Assembly (NCBI GenBank): GCA_030668875.1
Contig: DAOVER010000011.1
Location: 1 to 64,000 of the forward strand
Direction of reading: 5' to 3'
Origin: Candidatus Heimdallarchaeota archaeon
GTDB lineage: Archaea > Asgardarchaeota > Heimdallarchaeia > Heimdallarchaeales > Heimdallarchaeaceae
DNA: 64,000 nt
Each line of letters begins with the position of its first letter. Position 1 is the first letter of the stretch. This document shows, one piece after another, positions 41,027 to 51,403 of the stretch. Made by a program: the position numbers and the translations under genes. The notes under the pieces are model-generated. The model did not search any database, was not told the origin of the DNA, and was given only the letters and a program-made list of their open reading frames with translations.

Positions 41027-42820
41027 ATGAGTGATAATATTATTCCTCCTATTGGAAAAGGTCCTTCTCGAAAGGAAAAAACTAAACTTCAAGAAATCAG
41101 AACTAAAGCTGATGCTGAAGAAGAGAATTTTTATGCTCTTGAAGTTGAAGATTTCGAGAAAGTAGAATATAGACCTTATGATACAGAAGAAGAAAAGAAG
41201 GACGATTTACCAAAAATTGATTTCTTTGTAGATAAAATTTACATGCAAAAGATAGTAAATGACCCTTCAAAGGTTCTAATAACAGCATACATAGATTATG
41301 GTTTTCTTAAACCAAACAAGGTCAATCTATTAGTTGATGTTGATAAGAAACATCCATTCAAAAGCAAAGCAAAAGGAAGTTGTATGATTCATCTCTTTAA
41401 TGATGATTTATGCGAAATTGCTGAAATTCCAATGAAGCATTCATCTGAATTCAAATATCATCCTATAGCTTCAGCACCTGAGTTATTCTTAGGATTGATT
41501 GAAAACTTAGAGGAAAAAAAGAGCTACTATTATAGAATTGAATGTTTTGATGAAAATCAGAAAATTATTGGTGCTTCCCGAATAAAGCAATTCAACGCTA
41601 GTGTTCGTAATGTAAAAAGCCCCACTTTCTATGTTTCTGTTTCAGATATCCACGCGGGGAACAAAGCAAAATTCAGGAGAGGTAGAGTACGAGGATGTAA
41701 GCCTAGAACTACTGAAAAACTTGACATACTGATGAGTCACATACACCTAAACGAACTGGATTATACATTCAATAAAGGGTATCAAGCTTTTACAACCAGT
41801 GGAGATAATGTAGAAAATGGTTCTTATCATGAATATTGGGCTGATCTTTTTGCATGTGGGAGTGATAATTTAGCAAGAATACCTTTTTTGCCGACAATTG
41901 GTAACCACGATTATTTTTTTGGCGGAATTGGCAGAGGATCTTGGTTTGGTACCAAAACACCTACCCAAAAGAATTTTCATATGTTTGTTCAAACACCCAA
42001 AAAGCAAGGCGGAGCTTACTATTCTCATGTAGAAGGGAATGTTCTAATGATACATTTAGATTCCATTGGATTGAATTGGGGAAATGAACGAATTGATTGT
42101 GAGAGTAGACAATGGAAATGGTTGTACAGTGTTCTTAAAGAATGGAGAGACAAGAGAGCAAAGGGTAAAGGACCACAATTTTGTATTGTTTATCTTCATT
42201 CTGCAATTCTTTCATTAGGTATGTATGGAATAACAAAAAATAACTCTGATGACTTTGCTCAAAAAACACTAATGCCTCTTTTTGATGCTTTTGGAGTAAA
42301 TGCTGCCGTATTTGGTCATGACCATGTATACCAACGTTCTCAACACAAAAAAACCTCCTACATCTGTATAGGGGTTTCTAGTAAAGGTACTAGAAATTTA
42401 TTTGATAGTGAAATTGCGGATGCAGGATACAAAATAGAAAGTTGGAATGAAGGAGATAAATCTAGAGGATATGCGGTTACTTATGTTCCTCCAAATATGA
42501 ACTTGATGTCAAGTAGTGAAAAACAAGAATTCGAACAATGGTTAGGGAGAATTAAACAAACTATTCTTGACGGAGATTTAGCAAAATATTACCTTTTTGA
42601 GCAAGGTAGAGAATCACCTAAATACAAGGAACTTATGTCTAATAGCATAAAGAAGCTCGAATTCATTCAAAAAGAAATCATTGAGAAGATGAAAAACCAG
42701 ATGTGGTTTAGATTCTATAATGTGAAAGGTGTTCTAAACGATCAAACATTTTTAAGTCCCATTACTTTAGCTAAAGAAGTTACAGAACCACCAAAATGTC
42801 CTAATGAAATTGTTAGATAA
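41027..42820 (+). CDS. Calcineurin-like metallophosphoesterase (purple acid phosphatase-like)
   Basis: VSVSDIHAG, TSGDNVENG, TIGNHDYF, VYLHSA, FGHDHVYQR metal motifs. Confidence 0.88.
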   Translation: MSDNIIPPIGKGPSRKEKTKLQEIRTKADAEEENFYALEVEDFEKVEYRPYDTEEEKKDDLPKIDFFVDKIYMQKIVNDPSKVLITAYIDYGFLKPNKVNLLVDVDKKHPFKSKAKGSCMIHLFNDDLCEIAEIPMKHSSEFKYHPIASAPELFLGLIENLEEKKSYYYRIECFDENQKIIGASRIKQFNASVRNVKSPTFYVSVSDIHAGNKAKFRRGRVRGCKPRTTEKLDILMSHIHLNELDYTFNKGYQAFTTSGDNVENGSYHEYWADLFACGSDNLARIPFLPTIGNHDYFFGGIGRGSWFGTKTPTQKNFHMFVQTPKKQGGAYYSHVEGNVLMIHLDSIGLNWGNERIDCESRQWKWLYSVLKEWRDKRAKGKGPQFCIVYLHSAILSLGMYGITKNNSDDFAQKTLMPLFDAFGVNAAVFGHDHVYQRSQHKKTSYICIGVSSKGTRNLFDSEIADAGYKIESWNEGDKSRGYAVTYVPPNMNLMSSSEKQEFEQWLGRIKQTILDGDLAKYYLFEQGRESPKYKELMSNSIKKLEFIQKEIIEKMKNQMWFRFYNVKGVLNDQTFLSPITLAKEVTEPPKCPNEIVR

Positions 42821-42894
42821 CTAACTTTTTCTTCTTAATTTTATTTTTTCTAAAAAATTATTAATAAAAGAAGAAAAGAAAAAAGAGAGTGGGA

Positions 42895-44289
42895 TTATTT
42901 TGCTGGTTTTAAAGATGCACCACATTTGATACAGAAGAGGGAATCAGGAGGGTTGTCACCGTCACAGAAGGGGCATTTGATTTCATTAGAAGAAACAACT
43001 TTGACCCCCTGTTTCTCCTCTGTTTTGTCTACTTCAGCTACTAACTGTTGATGAATAGTTTCAGCAGCTGGGGAAAGTTTTTCTTTCTTGGAGGGGTCAA
43101 CTTTGGTGATATCGAAGAGAATACCGTTTTCAACATCAAAACCAATTTGAGCAATTCCAAGTTTAAGAATTTTCCATGTGTTCATCTTTAGTAAGTCTGA
43201 AGAAGTGTTAAGTATTCTAGCAGCATCACGAATGTAGATTGCTTGATAGCTTTCTACTACTCGAATCAGTTTTTCTGTTGTATTTTTGTTAGCAAAGAAT
43301 ACTATTGATGCTATACCTAGTAAGATAACAGGCATGACTACTATAAGGAACCAGGAATTGGTTACTATACCTAGAACGAAGAAGAAGATAGCTATCAGCC
43401 CTAATACTCGTTCTGGAATGCTTGTGTAATCCCAATATCTATTGATCTTATTGAGAATGTCGCTTTTATTATCATATCTCTTAGTTTGACCTGCAACAAT
43501 ATAGTTGCCAATTGCATTTGCAGCTGGAACTTTAGCCCTTGGTGCAGAGATTCGAGTAGGTGTAACAGTTTTTGTTACGGCAGCAGTTGTGGCTTTGGTG
43601 GTAGTCTTTGTACCTGAGGAAGCTGGTTGAACAGCTGTAATATATTGATAATCATATCTATCTTTCTTCCTCTCATAGCTATTGAGTTTCCTTGAACTAG
43701 AACCGTTTGAAGGATATCTACCTGCACCAGTGATGGGCCAAATTATTAGATATTTGATGAAATAACCTATTGTATTGAGAACCAGTATCACTATAAAGAA
43801 TGCGAATATGACCGCTAAAATACTCCCAGCAATAAATAATCCTATTTTTGCAGAAGCATAGTGAGATGTGTAATATAATTCTGAAGCACCATTATTAACG
43901 ATGTAAATATAATGATCACCATCACTGTCTAGCATTCTATACATATCATCACTAGTAGAACTAAATTGGATATTAGTTGGAGGAATGCTATCATTTGTAT
44001 TATGCCAAATACTGTTCTCAACATCAGTCATTAAGTATACTTTGAAATTCGAAGTGTCGCCTGATATCCAATAAACAAGAAATATCCTTGTGTCGTAATC
44101 TGCATCTAACATCAGAATTGCATCAGAACCTGCAGAAACAGTAATATCTTGGTCGGAATATGTTCCACCAGTTGTAATCGCTATACTAGTTAAAACCCCT
44201 AATGGAATTCCTGTTAATATTACAAAGATTATTGAGGTTATTGCCAGTCCATTAAGATATCTTACGCCTTTACTTGCCATATTTTTCAC
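42895..44289 (-). CDS. Membrane protein with winged-helix-like region and C-terminal zinc ribbon
   Basis: Several TM segments; AIYIRDAARILNTSSDLLKMNTWKILKLGIAQIGFDVENGILF wH-like; CPFCDGDNPPDSLFCIKCGASL. Confidence 0.6.
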   Translation of the reverse strand: MKNMASKGVRYLNGLAITSIIFVILTGIPLGVLTSIAITTGGTYSDQDITVSAGSDAILMLDADYDTRIFLVYWISGDTSNFKVYLMTDVENSIWHNTNDSIPPTNIQFSSTSDDMYRMLDSDGDHYIYIVNNGASELYYTSHYASAKIGLFIAGSILAVIFAFFIVILVLNTIGYFIKYLIIWPITGAGRYPSNGSSSRKLNSYERKKDRYDYQYITAVQPASSGTKTTTKATTAAVTKTVTPTRISAPRAKVPAANAIGNYIVAGQTKRYDNKSDILNKINRYWDYTSIPERVLGLIAIFFFVLGIVTNSWFLIVVMPVILLGIASIVFFANKNTTEKLIRVVESYQAIYIRDAARILNTSSDLLKMNTWKILKLGIAQIGFDVENGILFDITKVDPSKKEKLSPAAETIHQQLVAEVDKTEEKQGVKVVSSNEIKCPFCDGDNPPDSLFCIKCGASLKPAK

Positions 44290-44299
44290 CTATTTGTTA

Positions 44300-44343
44300 T
44301 ACCACCACAGTGGTAACTTGTCTATTTACTACTGGAGTGGTAA
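44300..44343. promoter_or_regulatory. Pair of inverted-repeat candidate operators (ACCAC-N4-GTGGT) between TrmB-like regulator and divergent membrane-protein gene
   Basis: ACCAC-CACA-GTGGT at 44301..44314 and ACTAC-TGGA-GTGGT at 44328..44341, centres 27 bp apart; followed by CTTTATAAA TATA-like box (44345..44353). Confidence 0.6.
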
Positions 44344-44379
44344 CCTTTATAAATGTTGCCTTTCACTATAATATTGACG

Positions 44380-45366
44380 ATGAGTAAGACTCCACATATC
44401 CTCGATAAGCTAAAGTTGATAGGATTTACAGAATATACATCAAGAGCATATTTAGCATTAGTAAAACTTGGTGAAGCAACTGCCCCAGATATTGCTAGGG
44501 AATCTAATATACCTCAATCAAAAATCTATGGAGTTCTAGATGACTTGTATGATAAAGGATTTGTAGGAAAGGCAGGAGAGAAAGATAAGAAGAAAGATCA
44601 AAGTAAGAAAAAAACTACCTCACCTACAATTTACTTTGCACATCAACCACAGGAAAAGCTGTCATCATGGTTAGATCAATTCAAAGATTTAGCTAAATCA
44701 CTGGAAAAAATATATGATTCAGCTGGTCCTAGCTCTGAGTATGGGTATTCTTCTATTGGTAATTATACTATTAAGGGTGAATCAGATAAATTTGAAGCTG
44801 GTGACTTCATCTATATTTTTGAGCAACCAGGTGACGAAGATACTAATCTGTATGCTAGATTCTTCAAAGGACGAATAAATAATCATATTATCGTAGGTGG
44901 AGAAGATAATATTGTGTTAGGTATAACCAATAGAAACACTATCCTTCTAATTGAAAAAGAATCAAGAGTACAATATTTAGCAATTGAAGAACCAATATTC
45001 TCAAGTATAATTGATGTTCTTTTCGCAATTACACCAATTAATAGATCTATTACACAGGATATGTCTGAATTATCCAAAGAAGAGAAGATTTTATACATAG
45101 ACAATGTTCCTTCTGCTTCTGGAGTGGCATATGGTAATGATGGTATTTTATGGATAACTGAGGAAAGATTCTTTGTTCAAATGCCAGGAAAGCAGATTTA
45201 TGCTAGACCTATATTTACTATAGATTCCTACTATGTAAATGAAAATAATATATTAACTATAATAATTAAAAGCAAAGATGGAATTGCAGAAGAAAATGAA
45301 TTTAACACATCGTCAGATCCTTCCATTATTGTTAACGTAATTGACTTTATTAAGCGTTGTAAATAA
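44380..45366 (+). CDS. TrmB family transcriptional regulator
   Basis: LKLIGFTEYTSRAYLALVKLGEATAPDIARESNIPQSKIYGVLDDLYDKGFV TrmB wHTH; in-frame ATG at 44380 downstream of TATA-like box. Confidence 0.88.
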   Translation: MSKTPHILDKLKLIGFTEYTSRAYLALVKLGEATAPDIARESNIPQSKIYGVLDDLYDKGFVGKAGEKDKKKDQSKKKTTSPTIYFAHQPQEKLSSWLDQFKDLAKSLEKIYDSAGPSSEYGYSSIGNYTIKGESDKFEAGDFIYIFEQPGDEDTNLYARFFKGRINNHIIVGGEDNIVLGITNRNTILLIEKESRVQYLAIEEPIFSSIIDVLFAITPINRSITQDMSELSKEEKILYIDNVPSASGVAYGNDGILWITEERFFVQMPGKQIYARPIFTIDSYYVNENNILTIIIKSKDGIAEENEFNTSSDPSIIVNVIDFIKRCK

Positions 45367-45382
45367 GGGGGACAAGTGAAAA

Positions 45383-46273
45383 CTATTTTTCACCCCAAAT
45401 TTTTACTTTTGGTTCCGGTCTAGGAACATATCGTTTGAATTTATTCTTTGGATAGCCAATAGCTAAACAAGCGTATAACCCATGAGTATTTGGAAGATTT
45501 AACATATCTTTAATCTTCTTGGAACGTTTCCAACTATGAACTAAATAGCCTATAAACGTTCCCCCTAAGCCTAAACTTGGAGCTCCAAGCAATATATTCT
45601 GAGCAGCAATGTTACAATCTTCTACAGGGGCTGCAGTTTTCTTTGTAACATGAATTAGAATTAAAGTTGACGCATTATGAAAAACTTTGTCAATCCCTTT
45701 ATCACAATGATTAACATGACTATTAATTCTATACATGTTCTTTTTAGCCTGATTAAATGATTTTCTTTTACCAGCAAGTACTGCTAGAATAGTCCATAAA
45801 GGGTTACTAACTTTCTTTTGTAATTCCTTAAAGAACAAAATCATTTCATTTAATATGTCTTCAATTTGTTCTCGTTCTTTAACAATAGTATAAGCTACTT
45901 TGCGAGCATTATGACCAGTAGGTGCAAATCTACCTAAATTTATTAATTGTCTAATCTGTTCATCAGAAACCTTCTTTTCAGTGAAATATCTTATTGATCT
46001 CCTCTGTCTAATTATGGTTAAAGTATTTTGATAATTCAATCCCTTTTCAACTGTTGGAAAATCAACCTCGAGTGATGTTGTGATGAGTCTTTTATGATTT
46101 ATTGCATCAACAGGACATACTGCTACACAATGACCACAATCATGGCAAGGATCAAAATTAATTATAACAGCTTTGTTATCTTTTAGTGAGAAAAGATAAC
46201 GTGGACAAACTTCTACACAACTATTACACCCAATACAAGTATCCAAAACTTCGATGAAAGCTTTAGTTGACAT
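45383..46273 (-). CDS. Nitroreductase with N-terminal 2x[4Fe-4S] ferredoxin domain
   Basis: CIGCNSCVEVCP and CHDCGHCVAVCP followed by RRSIRYFTEKKVSDEQIRQLINLGRFAPTGHNAR. Confidence 0.9.
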   Translation of the reverse strand: MSTKAFIEVLDTCIGCNSCVEVCPRYLFSLKDNKAVIINFDPCHDCGHCVAVCPVDAINHKRLITTSLEVDFPTVEKGLNYQNTLTIIRQRRSIRYFTEKKVSDEQIRQLINLGRFAPTGHNARKVAYTIVKEREQIEDILNEMILFFKELQKKVSNPLWTILAVLAGKRKSFNQAKKNMYRINSHVNHCDKGIDKVFHNASTLILIHVTKKTAAPVEDCNIAAQNILLGAPSLGLGGTFIGYLVHSWKRSKKIKDMLNLPNTHGLYACLAIGYPKNKFKRYVPRPEPKVKIWGEK

Positions 46274-46316
46274 TAGAGAAGTTAATTGCTAGTACTAAAA
46301 AAAGATTGTCTGTCAT

Positions 46317-47333
46317 TTAAATTAACTTGGATATAGTTTCTACTTTAGATAATGGTACTGGAATGGGATCAGGATACATCATATCTTGGAATATCTTCTC
46401 TTGATTCATAAGAGGGGTATACCCCAAACCTTTCAATTTATCCACATTCATCTTGCATTCTTTCCCAATAATTTGTGCATACTCTCTATTAAAGACTGGA
46501 TCCTTTCTTGGAGTGAGGATATGTGTAAACATCTCAAGCACCCATGCACCAAAGTATACAAGTGGATAAGGTAGGTAATATTTGAATCTGTTTTTTCCTT
46601 TCAAATGCATCTCAATATCCATTATCAAATCCTTCAAAGAAATATCACAAGATGTAGCATTAAATGACTCAATTATTGATCTATTTGCAATGAGTATTGA
46701 TTCAAGAGCTCTTCCAATATCGTATGGGTGTATAATAGAAAAATTATGATTAGGGTTCCCCATAATTGGAAAAATATTTGCATTAACAAGTTTTCTAACT
46801 ATTGGATAGAAATGTCTATCATCTTTACCAAGAACAACAGGTAAACGAACAATTCCTCCTTTCATTCCAACTTCTTCTGATAGTGTCTTAACGTTTTTTT
46901 CAGCTTCAACCTTTGATTGTGCATAATTTCCAAGTGGCTTAACGTTGTGTTCTTCACATATCGGTGTTTCTTCTATTTTTCCGTATACTGCAATTGAACT
47001 AGTAAAAAGAAACGATTTAACATCTGATTCTATAGCAGCTTCAAGAACGTTTTTAGTCCCTTCAACATTGATTTTATGAAATAATTCTTTCTTTGTATGA
47101 GGATGAACTGCTCCAGCTAAGTGCCAAACTGAGTCAAACTGACCTTCTTTGAACTCTTTAGCAAGTACATCCTTGTTTGTTATATCTCCCTTGATGTACC
47201 CAACATCAGAAAAATGGTCCACAGGTATTTCCCTTACTAAACCTGTTAAATCAGAATAACCTTGACTAAGAAGATAATGTAAAACTCCTTGACCAGAACA
47301 TCCTGTTGCTCCAGTCACTAATATCTTAGTCAT
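46317..47333 (-). CDS. NAD-dependent epimerase/dehydratase (extended SDR)
   Basis: ILVTGATGCSGQGVLHYLL, TSSIAVYG, YAQSKVEAEK. Confidence 0.9.
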   Translation of the reverse strand: MTKILVTGATGCSGQGVLHYLLSQGYSDLTGLVREIPVDHFSDVGYIKGDITNKDVLAKEFKEGQFDSVWHLAGAVHPHTKKELFHKINVEGTKNVLEAAIESDVKSFLFTSSIAVYGKIEETPICEEHNVKPLGNYAQSKVEAEKNVKTLSEEVGMKGGIVRLPVVLGKDDRHFYPIVRKLVNANIFPIMGNPNHNFSIIHPYDIGRALESILIANRSIIESFNATSCDISLKDLIMDIEMHLKGKNRFKYYLPYPLVYFGAWVLEMFTHILTPRKDPVFNREYAQIIGKECKMNVDKLKGLGYTPLMNQEKIFQDMMYPDPIPVPLSKVETISKLI

Positions 47334-47573
47334 ATTGATTTAAATGAAATTAGCTCATTCAAAAATATTATCCTTCATACTGACACTTAAAGAGAATCAA
47401 GTTATTCTCCAATATGTAAGAGGTGTATCCTAATGAATAGATTATAACTATAAGCTAATTGAGATTCAAATAAGCATTTTATTATTTATATAACCATGGT
47501 CAGACAGTTAGCTTTTAAACATTTGTCCAAACATTCTCCAAGAATTTAGCTCATATTAAAGGTGTAAACTTAA

Positions 47574-49286
47574 ATGGTACAAAAAGTTGTAATTGTTGGT
47601 GGTGTTGCCGGTGGTGCATCTACAGCCACCAGATTGAGAAGATTGGATGAATTTGCAGAGATAATAATCTTGGAACGAGGACCGTATGTTAGTTTTGCTA
47701 ATTGTGGTCTTCCGTACTATGTTGGAAGAATTATCAAGACACAAGATGCTTTAGTTCTTCAAACCCCAGCAGATTTTCTGAACAAATTTAATATTGATGT
47801 TAGGGTCAATAATGAGGCTATATCAATAGATCGAAATAAAAAAGAAGTTCTTGTAAAGAATCTTCAAGATGGCGAGGAATACAAACTTCCCTATGATAAA
47901 CTGGTTCTGTCTCCAGGAGCAGAACCAATAAGACCAGGATTTGAAGGAATAGATACAATACCTGTTTTTACTTTAAGGAATATTCCTGATACTAAGAAAA
48001 TCGAGGAATTTATCAGCACTAAAAATCCAACATCAGCTGTTGTAATAGGTGGAGGTTATATTGGTTTAGAAATGGCTGAAAATCTATCTCATAGAGGAAT
48101 CAGGGTTACAGTTGTTGAGTTATTAGATCAGGTTCTACCTACTTTTGATAAAGAAATGGCTCAGTTCATAAATAATGAAATTATTCTAAACAGGATTAAA
48201 CTTGTTCTTGCTGATGGAGTGAAATCATTCTGTGAAAATCCAAAAGGAAGTGTAGGACAATATAATGTTTGTACACAGAGTGGACAAAACCTCGAAGCTG
48301 ATCTTATTATTCTCTCTATAGGAGTCAGACCAGAGTCTCAGTTAGCAAAAGATGCTGGTTTAGAGTTAACAGATAGAGGTTTCATAGTTGTGGATAAACA
48401 CATGCAAACTTCTGATGAAGATATTTATGCTGTTGGTGATGTAATTCAAATAACCAATTATATTACTAATGAATTTACTGTTGCTCCTCTTGCTGGTCCA
48501 GCAAATAGGCAAGGAAGAATAGCAGCTGATAATCTCGCAGGTAGAGATTCAGAATACAAAGGAGTTTTAGGCACAGCAGTTTTACAATTGTTCAGTCAAA
48601 CAGCAGCTCAAACAGGACTTACAGAGAAACAATTAGTTAAAACAGACATCAAATTTGAAAAAATGTATGTACATCCAAAAAACCATGCAGGATATTACCC
48701 CGAAGCTTTTCCAATTCACATGAAGCTATTATATAATATAGATGATGGAAAAATTCTTGGAGCTCAAGCAATTGGTGGAGCAGGTACAGAGAAAAGAATA
48801 GATGTCATTGCAACAGTTATTTACTACGGTGGAACTATTTATGATCTTCAAGATTTAGAACTTAGTTATGCTCCTCCATTCGGAAGTGCAAGAGATGCTG
48901 TAAATATGGTAGGATTTGCTGCTTCAAATGTGCATATGGGTGATGTTAAATTATGGCATTGGCATGATGCAGAGAAAATCTCTAAAGAAGATTGTACTAT
49001 CATAGATGTTCGTCCTCCTGAAGATCATGAAGCTGGTACTTTACCTGGTGCAATTAATATCCCACTAGGACAGATACGGTCAAGGTTAAATGAGATACCA
49101 AAAGATAAGCCAGTTTATGTCCATTGTATGGTCGGTTTCTCCTCATATATAGCCTACAGAATTCTTCAAGCTAATGGATATAATGTTAGAAACCTAGCTG
49201 GTGGCTATCAAACATATCAAATGGCTAATTTACCACCTGGTGGTCATGTCGGCGAACTAAAGCCATACGATCCACAAAGACACTAA
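47574..49286 (+). CDS. CoA-disulfide reductase/NAD(P)H sulfur (persulfide) reductase with C-terminal rhodanese domain
   Basis: VVIVGGVAGGASTATRLRRL, YVSFANCGLPYYVG redox Cys, second dinucleotide fold AVVIGGGYIGLEMAENL, IYAVGDVIQ; rhodanese loop HCMVGFSSYIA. Confidence 0.92.
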   Translation: MVQKVVIVGGVAGGASTATRLRRLDEFAEIIILERGPYVSFANCGLPYYVGRIIKTQDALVLQTPADFLNKFNIDVRVNNEAISIDRNKKEVLVKNLQDGEEYKLPYDKLVLSPGAEPIRPGFEGIDTIPVFTLRNIPDTKKIEEFISTKNPTSAVVIGGGYIGLEMAENLSHRGIRVTVVELLDQVLPTFDKEMAQFINNEIILNRIKLVLADGVKSFCENPKGSVGQYNVCTQSGQNLEADLIILSIGVRPESQLAKDAGLELTDRGFIVVDKHMQTSDEDIYAVGDVIQITNYITNEFTVAPLAGPANRQGRIAADNLAGRDSEYKGVLGTAVLQLFSQTAAQTGLTEKQLVKTDIKFEKMYVHPKNHAGYYPEAFPIHMKLLYNIDDGKILGAQAIGGAGTEKRIDVIATVIYYGGTIYDLQDLELSYAPPFGSARDAVNMVGFAASNVHMGDVKLWHWHDAEKISKEDCTIIDVRPPEDHEAGTLPGAINIPLGQIRSRLNEIPKDKPVYVHCMVGFSSYIAYRILQANGYNVRNLAGGYQTYQMANLPPGGHVGELKPYDPQRH

Positions 49287-49356
49287 CCTTCTCTTTTTCT
49301 TCCTTTTTTCTTTCTGTTAATAACCGGTAATAATACTCAGTCTATGTTAATTGTTT

Positions 49357-49410
49357 TAGTTATTCATTATATTTAATAGGAATAAGATAATTATTATAGC
49401 TATTCATTAT
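49357..49410. repeat. Two copies of TAG(T/C)TATTCATTAT exactly 40 bp apart upstream of hydrogenase operon
   Basis: 49357..49370 and 49397..49410 differ at one position of 14. Confidence 0.6.
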
Positions 49411-49466
49411 TTTAAACAAAACAGTGTTATATTAATAGTTTTTATTTCCATGTTATCTACAAATAC

Positions 49467-49474
49467 TTTATATA
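49467..49474 (+). promoter_or_regulatory. TATA-like box (TTTATATA) of the hydrogenase operon, likely leaderless
   Basis: TTTATATA lies about 25-32 nt upstream of the ATG at 49499. Confidence 0.5.
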
Positions 49475-49498
49475 TTCTACAATATTTTCAAAATTATA

Positions 49499-50542
49499 AT
49501 GAAGACTTATAAAATGCCAAAAAATGTGTTTCCTGACTTCATTGAGTTAATCAAAACAAAAGGGAAACTGTTTGGACCAGTTAAGCAAAAGAGTAAATAT
49601 TCTTTTGAAGAAATCAGTGATGTGCAAGATCTTGATTTTGACTACCAACGAACAGTTTTAGGAGTGAAAAAATTCTTAACTCCTCCAAGATACAAGACCT
49701 TAAGCTTCGACAAAGAAGGTACAAAGGACATTATTGACGAGCCTGAAACAAATATCGTTATAGGGGTACATCCTTGTGATATTCATGCCATTAAAATCTT
49801 GGATAGACTTTTCCTGGGTAATATAATAGATCCATACTATGCAAGTAAAAGAGAGAATTTGACAATTATCGGTCATTCTTGTCTTCCAGATGACAAGTGT
49901 TTGTGCCAATCAACTGGAACAGATATGGTTGAGGATGGATTTGATCTCTTCTTAACAGAGTTAGAAGAATATTATTTAGTTTGGGTTGGTTCCGATAAAG
50001 GACTTGCTCTTACAATAGCAGCTGGTGATTTACTTTCTGAAGATATTTCAGACGAAAGTATAAGGGAATATGTTAGATGGCAACAAAAGCGTTCATCAAT
50101 GTTCAAAGCTGTTATGCCTTCATTCAAGTATATGGCAGACATTATTACTTTAAACTATGACAGTGAAATATGGGAGCAATTTGGAGAAAAATGTTTGTCT
50201 TGCGGGACTTGCAGTTTAGTATGTCCTACATGCAATTGTTTCAATGTCGATGACAAAATTCTAATGAATGCAGAGGAAGGGTTCCGTGAAAGAATGTTAG
50301 ATAGCTGTACTTTACCATATTATTCAATGGTAGCAGGAGATCATGACTTTAGACCAGATAGAACAACAAGGTTGAAATTATATTATACTCATAAACTCAA
50401 AGAATACATTGGACGATGGGGTCAACCTGGTTGTGTCGGGTGCGGACGATGTGTAACATATTGTCCCGTTGATATTAACGTAATAACTGTCTCTGAAGCA
50501 CTGTTTGGAGAAGTTTGTGATACCAAAGAGGTGTGTGAATAA
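49499..50542 (+). CDS. hydB: [NiFe] sulfhydrogenase beta (Fe-S) subunit
   Basis: VIGVHPCDIHAIKILDRLFLG, CLSCGTCSLVCPTCNC, CVGCGRCVTYCPVDINV; first gene of hydBGDA-type order. Confidence 0.9.
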   Translation: MKTYKMPKNVFPDFIELIKTKGKLFGPVKQKSKYSFEEISDVQDLDFDYQRTVLGVKKFLTPPRYKTLSFDKEGTKDIIDEPETNIVIGVHPCDIHAIKILDRLFLGNIIDPYYASKRENLTIIGHSCLPDDKCLCQSTGTDMVEDGFDLFLTELEEYYLVWVGSDKGLALTIAAGDLLSEDISDESIREYVRWQQKRSSMFKAVMPSFKYMADIITLNYDSEIWEQFGEKCLSCGTCSLVCPTCNCFNVDDKILMNAEEGFRERMLDSCTLPYYSMVAGDHDFRPDRTTRLKLYYTHKLKEYIGRWGQPGCVGCGRCVTYCPVDINVITVSEALFGEVCDTKEVCE

Positions 50543-51402
50543 TGATTGATGGAAAGAAATCAAAAATCGAAAATACATATAAATCACATCCTGTAGAAAT
50601 ATTAGGAATTAAGGATTTAACCAGTGATACTCGATACTTCAAAGTCAGATTTATGGATGAAGAAATGAAAAAACAATTTGTATACAAACCAGGTCAGTTT
50701 GTTATATTTTCAATCCCAGGACTTGGAGAAGCAACATTTTCTATATCTTCTCCACCTACAAGAAGGGATTTCATAGAGTTTGGTATTAGACGAGTAGGAT
50801 CATTTACTGAAGCGTATTTCAAACTTAAAGAAGGAGATACTTTTGAGATGAGAGGACCTTATGGTAATGGTTTTGATATGGAGAGCTTACAAGGAAGAGA
50901 CCTTATTATTATAGCTGGTGGGTTAGGAGCAGTTCCATTAAGATCTGCATTGTTATATGCTGAAGATAGACGAGAAGATTTCAATCAAGTATTCTTCTTA
51001 AATGGTGCTCGTTCTCCAGAGGATATGCTCTTCAGAGAGGATTTCAAGGCGATGGCAGCAAGAGGTATTCTTGACACAAGACTTTCAGTTGATGAAGATC
51101 CTACAGGAGAATGGCCTTATGAAGTAGGTTTTGTAACAGCTTTGATTCCTAAATTAGCAGAAAAAATCAATCCTGAAAACACTACAGCTTTAATATGCGG
51201 ACCTCCTATAATGTATAAGTTTGTTATTCAAGAATTATTAAAAATAAATGTTCCTAAAGACCAAATCCTGATGACTTTAGAAAGAAGAATGAAATGTGGT
51301 CAAGGACATTGTGGTCATTGTGCAATAGGTGGGAGATATACCTGTTTAGATGGGCCAATCTTTACGTATTATGATGTACAACATATAAAGGAGTTAATCT
51401 AA
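50542..51402 (+). CDS. hydG: [NiFe] sulfhydrogenase gamma (FAD/NAD(P)-binding) subunit
   Basis: FKVRFMDEEMKKQFVYKPGQFVIFSIPGLGEATFSIS; GGLGAVPLRSAL; C-terminal CGQGHCGHCAIGGRYTCLDGP 2Fe-2S-type cluster. Confidence 0.92.
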   Translation: MIDGKKSKIENTYKSHPVEILGIKDLTSDTRYFKVRFMDEEMKKQFVYKPGQFVIFSIPGLGEATFSISSPPTRRDFIEFGIRRVGSFTEAYFKLKEGDTFEMRGPYGNGFDMESLQGRDLIIIAGGLGAVPLRSALLYAEDRREDFNQVFFLNGARSPEDMLFREDFKAMAARGILDTRLSVDEDPTGEWPYEVGFVTALIPKLAEKINPENTTALICGPPIMYKFVIQELLKINVPKDQILMTLERRMKCGQGHCGHCAIGGRYTCLDGPIFTYYDVQHIKELI

Positions 51403-51403
51403 A

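Noticed and set aside
47483-47500. TTATATAACCATGGTCAGA palindrome (ACCATGGT) upstream of the CoADR gene as an operator
   Set aside because: Only an 8-bp palindrome next to a TATA-like box, not repeated; too weak to claim
49316-49324. GTTAATAAC matches the Thermococcales SurR half-site pattern GTTn3AAC upstream of the hydrogenase operon
   Set aside because: A 9-bp pattern with 6 fixed bases is expected by chance in approx. 200 bp of AT-rich DNA fairly often; the extended n5GTT is absent, and SurR is not known to me outside Thermococcales
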